From Streptomyces sp. NRRL F-2580 (GTDB lineage: Bacteria > Actinomycetota > Actinomycetes > Streptomycetales > Streptomycetaceae): 64,000 bases of DNA. Positions 8,880 through 18,391 of the stretch are shown here, in pieces. Location of the stretch: assembly GCF_000720115.1 (NCBI RefSeq), contig NZ_JOIR01000016.1:1-64000 (forward strand), in the 5' to 3' direction. The position numbers and the translations under genes are program-made. A model generated the notes under the pieces. That model was not told where the DNA came from. It saw nothing but the letters and a program-made list of their open reading frames with translations, and made no database searches. Numbering within the stretch: the stretch's first letter is position 1; every line of letters begins with the position of its first letter.

Positions 8880-10298
8880 CTACCCCACCATGCGACGGAC
8901 CCGGCAGCGAGCCGGGCCGTCCGCCCGCAGGGTGATCCCGGCCCCGACCGGGATCTCGGTGTCCACGGCCTCGAACTCGTACGCCCGCAGGATCATCGCC
9001 AGCGCGACCACCGACTCCAGCATCGAGAAGTGCTGCCCGATGCAGGCGCGCGGACCGCCGCCGAAGGGGAACCACGCGTAGCGCGGCCGCGCCGCCTCCG
9101 CCTCCGGCGTGAAGCGCTCGGGGTCGAAGCGGTCCGGGTCCGGCCAGTGCTCCGGGTGGCGGTGCGTCACCCAGGGCGCCACGATCACGTCCGCGCCCGC
9201 GGGGACCGTGTGCTCCCCGATCCTCGTGTCGACGACGGCCCTGCGGCCGATGACGGGCGCGGCCGGGTACAGGCGCATGGCCTCCTTCAGCACCCGGGTG
9301 AGGTACGGGAGCCGGTCCAGGTCGGCGGCCTCGGGCGTACGGTCGCCCAGCACGCGGGAGATCTCCTCGCGGGCCCGGCTCTGCTCCTCGGGATGGCGCG
9401 CCAGCAGGTGCAGGGCGAAGCAGAGGGAGGTGGCGGTCGTCTCGTGCCCGGCGAGCAGGAAGATCAGCACTTGGTCGCGCAGCTCGGCGGCGTCGAACTC
9501 CCCGTCGTCCGAACTCCTCGCGGCGGCGAGCAGCGTCAGCAGGTCGTCGCCGCCGTCCTGGCCGCCGCCGTCCTGGCCGGCGGCGTCCGCGCCGGGCCCG
9601 CCCCGCCGCTCAGCGATGATCTTGTCGCACACTCCGTAGAGCTCGTCCATCGCGGCGGCCGCCCGCCTGTTGCCCGGGGTGGGCCAGTGCCGCGGGACGT
9701 TGGCGGGGGAGTAGCCGCGGCGCAGCACGTAGTCCGTGATGACCGGAAAGCACCGGGCCACGACGTCGGCGGTGGCCTCGACGTCGGCACCGAAGAGGAT
9801 CCGGGCCACGGCGCGCAGAGCCAGGTGCGTCATCTCGTCGGAGACGTCGACGACGCCGTCCAGGGCCTCCTCCCACGCGGCGATGACCGATGTGGTCTCG
9901 GCGGCGACGGCCCCGGCGTAGCCGTCGACCCGGCGCCGGGTGAAGAGCGGCTGCACCAGCCGTCGCTGACGCAGGTAGTCCTCGTCCTGGCTGGTCAGCA
10001 GCCCGTTGCCGAAGGAGTCCCGGACCTCCTGGTAGAAGGCGTTGTCCTTGCGGAAGTTGGCCGAGTCGGAGGCGAGCACCTGCTGGGCGCCCTCGGGTGA
10101 GAAGACGCAGTACAGCTCGGCCCGCATCCCGGGCGGGCCGGCCGTGACCCGTACGAGGTCTCCGTGCCGGTGCTGCGCCCGCAGATAGGTGCCGAGGGAG
10201 TCCGACTTCAGGTCGAAGAGCGACCCGAGCAGCGGGACCCCGACGAGTTCGGGAACCTCCGCCCCCGCACCGGCCCTTGTGTCCGCACCACCCGCCAT
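8880..10298 (-). CDS. Cytochrome P450
   Basis: Haem-thiolate monooxygenase, 472 aa, longer than the usual 400-aa soluble bacterial P450 and with eukaryote-like core motifs. I-helix AGHETTA, K-helix EAMRLYP (ExxR) and haem loop FPFGGGPRACIGQHF with the Cys ligand are intact. The start ATG 10298 has a GAGGGAG ribosome site; an upstream in-frame extension is non-coding in character. A Gly/Asp/Gln-rich insert (about residues 275-292) precedes the I-helix. No ferredoxin, reductase or biosynthetic cluster lies next to it, so redox partners must be encoded elsewhere and the substrate is unknown. Confidence 0.93.
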   Translation of the reverse strand: MAGGADTRAGAGAEVPELVGVPLLGSLFDLKSDSLGTYLRAQHRHGDLVRVTAGPPGMRAELYCVFSPEGAQQVLASDSANFRKDNAFYQEVRDSFGNGLLTSQDEDYLRQRRLVQPLFTRRRVDGYAGAVAAETTSVIAAWEEALDGVVDVSDEMTHLALRAVARILFGADVEATADVVARCFPVITDYVLRRGYSPANVPRHWPTPGNRRAAAAMDELYGVCDKIIAERRGGPGADAAGQDGGGQDGGDDLLTLLAAARSSDDGEFDAAELRDQVLIFLLAGHETTATSLCFALHLLARHPEEQSRAREEISRVLGDRTPEAADLDRLPYLTRVLKEAMRLYPAAPVIGRRAVVDTRIGEHTVPAGADVIVAPWVTHRHPEHWPDPDRFDPERFTPEAEAARPRYAWFPFGGGPRACIGQHFSMLESVVALAMILRAYEFEAVDTEIPVGAGITLRADGPARCRVRRMVG

Positions 10299-10520
10299 GC
10301 CCACTCCCTCGTCCGGTACCGGAGGCCCGATTCTGCCGGTCTCCCGGCACGTATGGCCAGGATCCCCGCCCCTTCCGGCCGAATACCGATGCCCCTGGGA
10401 CCTCGGGCGGTCCACAAGGTGATCAGCACGCGGTGCGTGACGCGAGATCACCTACCCTGGCGAACGCCCGTCAGTTCCGGCCAACGCCCGCCAATGCCCC
10501 TCTCGTTGAAGGAGTTCCCG

Positions 10521-10826
10521 ATGTCCGTCGTCGTCACCGCCGTGATCCACCCGAAGCCCGGGCTGCTGGAGGAAGCCCTGGCCACGTACGCCCGCCACAT
10601 CGATGCCGTCCACGCCGAACCCGGCTGCGAGCTCTACGCGCTGCACACCGACGGGACCTCGATCGTGATCATCGAGAAGTGGGCCGGCCAGGCGGAGCTC
10701 GACGCACACGCGAACGGCGAGGTGATGGCGAAGCTCGGACCCGAACTCAACGCCCTGCGTGACCAGCCCGCCGACGTAACGATCCTCCAGCCCCGCCCGG
10801 CAGGAACCGCGCGGGGCGCCCTGTAG
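10521..10826 (+). CDS. Antibiotic biosynthesis monooxygenase (ABM) domain protein
   Basis: Single ABM/dimeric ferredoxin-like domain, 101 aa, of the YgiN-like quinol monooxygenase type. Starts MSVVVTAVIHPKPG with an excellent GAAGGAG site (10508-10514). The conserved core shows EPGCELYALH and IIEKWAGQAELDAH. Such proteins work as cofactor-free dimers on quinols or as detoxification enzymes; no substrate can be deduced. It is divergent from the P450, with a 222-bp gap, so the two may be co-regulated. Confidence 0.85.
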   Translation: MSVVVTAVIHPKPGLLEEALATYARHIDAVHAEPGCELYALHTDGTSIVIIEKWAGQAELDAHANGEVMAKLGPELNALRDQPADVTILQPRPAGTARGAL

Positions 10827-10838
10827 TCGGCCGCGAGG

Positions 10839-11289
10839 TCAGAGACGCCAGCGCTTCTGGCCCGGGCCCTTGCAGGTGTAGAGCTTGCCGTTCGTCTTGC
10901 CGATCCCGGTCGCTCCGGACGTCGAGCAGTAGGCGCCCGGGGTGACGGTGCCCGAGCTCGCGCCGCCCGTACTCGATCCGCCGGACGAGCTGTCGTCGTC
11001 GTCCGTGGGGGGCGTGGGCGTGGACTTCGGGTGGAGATCGGTGTTCTGCTCGGCCGGACACCGCGTGCCGGGCGCGACGAGGTGCACGCTCGTGTTCGCG
11101 TACTGCGGAAGGAGCTTCGTGCCCTCCTCGGGGCTCTGGAAGCAGGCGACCCAGTCCGCGTGGGCGGCGGGAAGCTCGACGTCGTTGTACGCGCTGAACG
11201 CGGTGAGTTCCTTGTCGATCAGGTCCTCGACGGCCTTTTCCGCCTCCCCGAAAGGGCTTGCCCACGACGGCGGGCATCAGCGAATCCAC
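10839..11289 (-). pseudogene. PASTA-like secreted protein remnant, frameshifted and without N-terminus
   Basis: Reading from about 11289 on the minus strand, VDSLMPAVVGKPF resembles the start of a PASTA repeat. The sense then moves one frame on at the TTTCGGGG stretch (about 11246-11256) and continues as GEAEKAVEDLIDKELTAF, to a Ser/Thr/Gly linker and a C-terminal module with GAYCSTSGATGIGK and YTCKGPGQKRWRL. Removing one T would join the two frames. No signal peptide or membrane anchor is on this strand upstream. The C-terminal Cys-pair module is common at the end of exported Streptomyces proteins. A matching export-type N-terminus lies on the opposite strand at 11315-11485. Confidence 0.6.
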
Positions 11290-11314
11290 ACTCTTCGTCG
11301 GCGTGGGTGGCCAG

Positions 11315-11485
11315 GTGAAGAAGGTCGTCGCAACGGTCCTGGCGGGCCTCTGGTTCCTGACCCCGTTCCTGGGCGATTCACCGAAGAAGTCCGGCGCCGA
11401 TGCCAAGCCGCAGTCGGCCGCCACCCAGCCTGTCGCCGCCGCTGCCACGCCGCCGGCCGCCGCATCGACGCCGGCGAGCGTATAG
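11315..11485 (+). other. Small ORF resembling an N-terminal anchor plus Ala/Pro linker
   Basis: A 56-aa frame starting at GTG 11315 gives VKKVVATVLAGLWFLTPFLG, a plausible signal/anchor, then a Lys/Ala/Pro/Thr linker ending at TAG 11483-11485. GC3 is high, but the antisense frame shares the same third positions, so codon bias does not decide the strand. There is no ribosome site. It looks like the missing front end of the PASTA-like remnant lying in inverse orientation. Confidence 0.3.
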
Positions 11486-11561
11486 AAGATTGAAACTTGT
11501 ACCGAGCAGTACGGGAGATGAGGCCGAAGAAGTCTTGGTCGCGGCCCGGCCGGGAAACGCC

Positions 11562-11592
11562 TTGAGTCTCCAGTGACTGGAGACCGCAGAGT
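11562..11592 (+). promoter_or_regulatory. MerR-type promoter with 19-bp spacer and central dyad
   Basis: -35 TTGAGT (11562-11567) and -10 CAGAGT (11587-11592) are 19 bp apart. A perfect palindrome GTCTCCAGTGACTGGAGAC (11566-11584) fills the spacer. This is the classic layout activated by MerR-family proteins through DNA distortion. The predicted start point falls at about 11599-11600, on the ATG of the MerR gene. Confidence 0.8.
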
Positions 11593-11599
11593 AGGGGAC

Positions 11600-12562
11600 A
11601 TGGACGCCACGACCCTCTACTCCATCGGCGAGCTCTCCCGGCGGACGGGCCTGCCCGTGCGGACCATCCGGTTCTACTCCGATGCCGGGGTGGTGGCGCC
11701 GACCACTCGAACCCCCGCCGGCTACCGGCTCTACGACCTCGACGCACTGCTTCGTCTGGAACTCCTGCGCACCCTGCGCGAGCTGGGCATGGACCTGGCC
11801 ACGGTCCAACGGGTACTGGACCGGGAGCTCTCCGTGGCGGACGTCGCCGCGGCGCACGCCGACGCCACGGACGTCCAGATCCGGGCGCTGCGACTGCGCC
11901 GGAGCGTGCTGCGAGCCGTGGCCGCAGGCGGGTCCAGCCCTGAGGAGATCACGCTCATGCACAGGCTCACGCAGTTGTCCGGCGAGGAACGCCGACGGTT
12001 GACCGACGATTTCGTCGAGGGCACCTTCGGGACCCTCGGGACTCTCAGGCCCCTCGGGACCTTCGGCACGGCGGACGCCGAACCCGCCGCGGCGGCCATG
12101 GTCCGCGCGGCCCTTCCCGACCTCCCCGACGATCCGTCCGGCGAGCAGGTCGCCGCGTGGGTGGAACTCGCCGAGCTGGTCGGCGACGAGGACTTCCGCG
12201 CCCGGATGCGCCGGACGGCCGGCCGGCAGGCCGCCGGGCGCCCGCTCGACATCGAAAGCGCGGCCGGCGACGAACTGATGGAGTTCGCGCGCCAGACGGT
12301 CATGGAGGCGATGGAGTCGGGCATCGACCCGCGGAGCGACAGGGGCGCGCCCGTCATCGACGACCTCGTGCACCGTTTCGCCGAGGTGTTCGCACGCACC
12401 CCTGACAGGGACTTCCGGGACTGGATGGCCCGGCAGTTCGAAGAGGCCCACGATCCCCGGGTGGACCGGTACTGGCGGCTGGTGTGGATCGTCAACGGCT
12501 GGCAGGTCGTACCGAACCTGATCCCGGTGTACCCCTGGCTCATCCAGGCCCTGCGCACCTGA
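11600..12562 (+). CDS. MerR-family transcriptional regulator
   Basis: 320-aa regulator with an N-terminal winged HTH (YSIGELSRRTGLPVRTIRFY, residues 6-25), the usual RLYDLD wing and a dimerisation helix. The C-terminal part of about 200 aa is predicted helical and should bind the effector. It carries a FGTLGTLRPLGTFGT repeat near residues 140-155. ATG 11600 is chosen over the in-frame upstream start at 11573 because the latter lies inside the operator, and the promoter predicts a transcript starting at this ATG. Probably autoregulated. It ends face to face with the next gene: the two stops form TGATCA. The ligand is unknown. Confidence 0.9.
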   Translation: MDATTLYSIGELSRRTGLPVRTIRFYSDAGVVAPTTRTPAGYRLYDLDALLRLELLRTLRELGMDLATVQRVLDRELSVADVAAAHADATDVQIRALRLRRSVLRAVAAGGSSPEEITLMHRLTQLSGEERRRLTDDFVEGTFGTLGTLRPLGTFGTADAEPAAAAMVRAALPDLPDDPSGEQVAAWVELAELVGDEDFRARMRRTAGRQAAGRPLDIESAAGDELMEFARQTVMEAMESGIDPRSDRGAPVIDDLVHRFAEVFARTPDRDFRDWMARQFEEAHDPRVDRYWRLVWIVNGWQVVPNLIPVYPWLIQALRT

Positions 12563-13177
12563 TCAGGCCCGGCTTTCGGACTTTCGTGCCGAGCGCGCCC
12601 ACTGCCACACCGTGTGCGCTACGAGAGCCACGGCAGTGAGGACAACGATCACGCGAATCGTGCTCCAGGTGACTTCGACGAAATGTCCCGCAGAGTCCGC
12701 TTCCACCTTCAGGCGGGCAGAGGTCTCGACGAAGGCGATGAGCGGAACAAGGAGGCGGAACGGAAGTCCGCCGATTCCGGGGATCCGTGCCAGATTCCCG
12801 AAAAGACCCAACGGGGCTCCGAAAACAAAAGCGCAAATTCCCCAGCTCAGAATTCCTGAAGATATGCCCTCGCTGCTCATTCCGTCGGATGTCATGCCGA
12901 TCGGAGCGGCGGGGCTCAGGGATTTGAGCAGGTAGTAGACGGCCACGCCGACGGCCAAGGCCGTAGAGGCCAGCCAGGCCGACTCCGTCTTCGACGCTCG
13001 GGTGTATCCGATCAGGAAGGCGAAGCACGCCCACGACCATCCCGCGGAGAACACGAGGTTCACGACGTGGAGAACCGGGCCGTCGAATGTGCCCGCGAGC
13101 GCACCGAGCGTGCCGATCACCCCACCCGCTCCGAGAACCGACAGCACGGACATGGTGCGAGTGCGCGGAAGATTCAC
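12563..13177 (-). CDS. Multi-pass membrane protein of lower GC content
   Basis: 204-aa integral membrane protein with four to five hydrophobic segments (for example LSVLGAGGVIGTLGALAG, LASTALAVGVAVYYLL, VIVVLTAVALVAHTVW). GTG 13177 is chosen because AGGG lies 7 nt upstream; the internal ATG 13153 has no ribosome site. A short MTSDGMSSEGISSG stretch lies between helices 3 and 4. Overall layout recalls DUF6518-type proteins, but this is a weak impression. Codon use is unlike its neighbours, with many A/T third positions around 12770-12870, suggesting recent acquisition. The function is unknown. Confidence 0.7.
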   Translation of the reverse strand: MNLPRTRTMSVLSVLGAGGVIGTLGALAGTFDGPVLHVVNLVFSAGWSWACFAFLIGYTRASKTESAWLASTALAVGVAVYYLLKSLSPAAPIGMTSDGMSSEGISSGILSWGICAFVFGAPLGLFGNLARIPGIGGLPFRLLVPLIAFVETSARLKVEADSAGHFVEVTWSTIRVIVVLTAVALVAHTVWQWARSARKSESRA

Positions 13178-13335
13178 TTGTGTTCCCTGTCTGCGGTCAG
13201 CGGCAAGGGGGGGGCAAGGAGGGCACGGGAGGCAAGGGGGGTGATCGCCCCGGGCCGTCGGCGGGGTCCTCCGCGGGGGCGGAGACACCGGCGACGGCCC
13301 AGGGGAAAGGGGAGGCGTTCTGACCTGCGGCTTGC

Positions 13336-14865
13336 TCAGATGTCGCGGAAGATCTCGATCTGGGCGCCGACCGAGTTGAGGCGCTCGGCGAGTTCCTCGT
13401 AGCCGCGGTTGATCACGTAGACGTTGCGCAGGACCGAGGTGCCCTCCGCGGCCATCATCGCGAGGAGGACGACCACCGCCGGGCGGAGCGCCGGGGGGCA
13501 CATCATTTCCGCGGCGCGCCAGCGGGTGGGGCCCTCCACCAGGACGCGGTGGGGGTCCAGGAGTTGGAGGCGGCCGCCGAGGCGGTTGAGGTCGGTCAGG
13601 TAGATGGCGCGGTTGTCGTACACCCAGTCGTGGATCAGGGTCTGGCCCTGCGCGACGGCGGCGATGGCCGCGAAGAACGGGACGTTGTCGATGTTCAGCC
13701 CGGGGAACGGCATCGGGTGGATCTTGTCGATCGGGGCTTCGAGCTTGGACGGGCGGACGGTGAGGTCCACGAGGCGGGTGCGGCCGTTGTCCGCGACGTA
13801 CTCCGCCGAGCGGTCGTGGTCGAGGCCCATCTCCTCCAGCACCGCGAGCTCGATCTCCATGAACTCGATTGGCACCCGGCGGATGGTCAGCTCCGACTCC
13901 GTGACGACCGCCGCGGCGAGCAGGCTCATCGCCTCGACCGGGTCCTCGGAGGGGGAGTAGTCCACGTCCACGTCGATGTTCGGGACGCCGTGGACGGTGA
14001 GGGTGGTGGTGCCGACGCCCTCGACCTTGACGCCCAGCGCCTCCAGGAAGAAGCAGAGGTCCTGGACCATGTAGTTGGAGGAGGCGTTGCGGATGACGGT
14101 GACGCCGTCGTGCCGGGCGGCGGCCAGCAGCGCGTTCTCGGTGACCGTGTCCCCGCGCTCGGTCAGGACGATCGGGCGGTCAGGGGAGACCCCGGCCTCG
14201 ACCTTCGCGTGGTAGATGCCCTCGGTCGCGGTGATGTCCAGGCCGAAGCGGCGCAGGGCGATCATGTGCGGCTCGATGGTGCGGGTGCCGAGGTCGCAGC
14301 CGCCGGCGTACGGGAGGCGGAAGCTGTCCATCCGGTGCAGCAGCGGGCCCAGGAACATGATGATGCTCCGGGTCCGGCGCGCCGCGTCGGCGTCCATGGC
14401 CTCCAGGTCGAGGCGGGCCGGCGGGACCAGCTCCAGGTCCACGCCGTCGTTGATCCAGCGGGTGCGGACACCGATGGAGTTGAGCACCTCCAGGAGGCGG
14501 TAGACCTCCTCGATGCGGGCCACCCGCCTCAGCACCGTACGGCCCTTGTTGAGGAGCGAGCCGCAGAGCAGTGCGACGCACGCGTTCTTGCTCGTCTTGA
14601 CGTCGATGGCGCCCGACAGCCGGCGGCCGCCGACCACTCGCAGGTGCATCGGGCCGGCGTAGCCGAGGGAGACGATCTCGCTGTCGAGCGCTTCGCCGAT
14701 GCGGGCGATCATCTCAAGGCTGATGTTCTGGTTGCCGCGCTCGATCCGGTTCACGGCACTCTGGCTGGTGCCGAGTGCTTCGGCGAGCTGACTCTGTGTC
14801 CAGCCCCGGTGTTGACGGGCGTCACGGATGAGCTTGCCGATGCGTACGAGGTAGTCGTCTGCCAT
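13336..14865 (-). CDS. XRE helix-turn-helix fused to UDP-GlcNAc enolpyruvyl transferase (MurA-like)
   Basis: 509-aa fusion. Residues 1-65 are an XRE/Cro HTH (RGWTQSQLAEALGTSQSAVN, then RIERG). From about 72 on it is an EPSP-synthase-fold MurA domain of normal length. MurA features are visible: the substrate Lys/Asn in KTSKNA (about 93), the loop Cys in YAGGCDLGTR (Cys190, equivalent to Cys115 of E. coli MurA) and the end motif NRGYEELAERL. It would condense PEP with UDP-GlcNAc in the cytoplasm, the first step of peptidoglycan synthesis, or be a regulator that kept the fold. A perfect palindrome lies 12 bp upstream of the ATG and could be its own operator. Probably a paralogue of the housekeeping MurA. 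Divergent from aconitase. Confidence 0.88.
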   Translation of the reverse strand: MADDYLVRIGKLIRDARQHRGWTQSQLAEALGTSQSAVNRIERGNQNISLEMIARIGEALDSEIVSLGYAGPMHLRVVGGRRLSGAIDVKTSKNACVALLCGSLLNKGRTVLRRVARIEEVYRLLEVLNSIGVRTRWINDGVDLELVPPARLDLEAMDADAARRTRSIIMFLGPLLHRMDSFRLPYAGGCDLGTRTIEPHMIALRRFGLDITATEGIYHAKVEAGVSPDRPIVLTERGDTVTENALLAAARHDGVTVIRNASSNYMVQDLCFFLEALGVKVEGVGTTTLTVHGVPNIDVDVDYSPSEDPVEAMSLLAAAVVTESELTIRRVPIEFMEIELAVLEEMGLDHDRSAEYVADNGRTRLVDLTVRPSKLEAPIDKIHPMPFPGLNIDNVPFFAAIAAVAQGQTLIHDWVYDNRAIYLTDLNRLGGRLQLLDPHRVLVEGPTRWRAAEMMCPPALRPAVVVLLAMMAAEGTSVLRNVYVINRGYEELAERLNSVGAQIEIFRDI

Positions 14866-14876
14866 GGGGGCACGTT

Positions 14877-14892
14877 ATCTCAGATATGAGAT
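14877..14892. promoter_or_regulatory. Palindrome just upstream of the XRE-MurA gene
   Basis: ATCTCAGATATGAGAT has perfect 6-bp arms around GATA and lies 11 bp before the ATG at 14865. The position suits an autoregulatory operator for the XRE domain encoded immediately downstream; that pairing is inference. Confidence 0.5.
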
Positions 14893-15233
14893 GACTCCCG
14901 CGCTGGGTATGCCGGATGGGTGTGTCAGATGGGCGATTTGGGGGTTATTGGCCGTCAGGTCCCATAGTGGCTTCGCATGCGTGTGATGCCTCGACGGTCC
15001 GGCCGGGCAGACGGGTGAGCGTATCTCCGCCGCGGCCGCCCCCGTGTGGGGAGTGGGGTCGGTGGGCGGGGGTGGGCCGCGGCGGCCCGAAGCGCCTCGC
15101 CGACGGCGGGTCGGCAGCGGGTGGGAGGCGGGTCGGAGGCAGGCCGGGAGGCGGGTCGGCGGCGGGGCGGAGGCAGATCGGGGCCGGTCCGCGGGTGCGC
15201 GCCTCGTCCCCGGACCCCGACATGTACTAGAGT
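14893..15233. other. Intergenic region with G-rich degenerate repeats
   Basis: This part of the 519-bp gap between murA-like and acnA holds no convincing gene. From about 15040 to 15180 it has short imperfect direct repeats of the type GGCGGGTCGG, purine-rich on the plus strand. Small frames crossing it are repeat artefacts (Pro/Arg-rich on either strand). It may serve as a long 5' leader or simply as spacer. Confidence 0.5.
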
Positions 15234-15251
15234 TATCTCGACATCGAGATA
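15234..15251. promoter_or_regulatory. 18-bp MarR-type palindrome upstream of aconitase (TamR-like site)
   Basis: TATCTCGACATCGAGATA is a perfect palindrome, 134 bp before the acnA start. MarR-family sites have this form and length. In S. coelicolor the MarR protein TamR is reported to bind upstream of aconitase and respond to citrate/aconitate; assigning this site to TamR is inference from position and shape. Confidence 0.6.
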
Positions 15252-15295
15252 TCTGCCGAAGGCGTACCGCAGCCGCCCCCGCTGGTAAGGGTTAC

Positions 15296-15314
15296 CTAAC
15301 TTAGCCCTACCTTA
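15296..15314 (-). promoter_or_regulatory. Possible degenerate iron box (DmdR/IdeR type)
   Basis: On the minus strand TAAGGTAGGGCTAAGTTAG matches the iron-box consensus TTAGGTTAGGCTAACCTAA at 13 of 19 positions. It lies 70 bp before acnA. Aconitase is an iron-sulphur enzyme, so iron control is plausible, but the match is weak. Confidence 0.3.
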
Positions 15315-15315
15315 G

Positions 15316-18102
<2,787 letters not shown>

Positions 18103-18118
18103 GCACCGTAGCGGCACC

Positions 18119-18154
18119 AAAGGGCCGTATCCCCGTTAAGGGGGTACGGCCCTT
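18119..18154 (+). terminator. Terminator of acnA
   Basis: AAGGGCCGTA and TACGGCCCTT form a 10-bp stem extended by CCCC/GGGG pairs around a short loop, starting 17 bp after the stop. No long T-run follows. Confidence 0.8.
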
Positions 18155-18247
18155 CCGCCTTTTCCGGCCGGGGCCAGGTTTCGGGGAGGTCTCAACTCGG
18201 AAAAGCTGACAGGCAACCGTGTGCATGATCTTGCTCACACGAGCGGA

Positions 18248-18263
18248 AGTGGACTATACCTGT
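18248..18263. promoter_or_regulatory. DasR-like responsive element (dre) upstream of ngcE
   Basis: AGTGGACTATACCTGT matches the 16-bp dre consensus A(C/G)TGGTCTAGACCA(C/G)T at 12 positions. DasR is the GntR repressor of GlcNAc and chitin use in streptomycetes; a site here fits the gene it precedes. It lies 129 bp before the start codon. Confidence 0.55.
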
Positions 18264-18391
18264 GCGCGTCCGGATCGTCGCGGCACTGAGCGGCGCCGGA
18301 CCGGGGGATGGCGGGGACCTGCGGTGATGTCCGTATGCGCGGTGCCGTCGTGATTTCCGGCCTCCTTCACACTTCTGACGAAGGCGAGGAC

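Noticed and set aside
8880..10298. Possible biosynthetic cluster around the first P450 and the ABM protein
   Set aside because: No synthase, carrier protein, terpene cyclase or tailoring set is nearby; two genes do not make a cluster.
11573..11599. Upstream in-frame start for the MerR gene at 11573
   Set aside because: It lies inside the operator and upstream of the predicted transcription start.
15044..15304. Small Arg/Gly-rich open frames in the murA-acnA gap
   Set aside because: They arise from G-rich repeats and read equally on both strands; no ribosome site.
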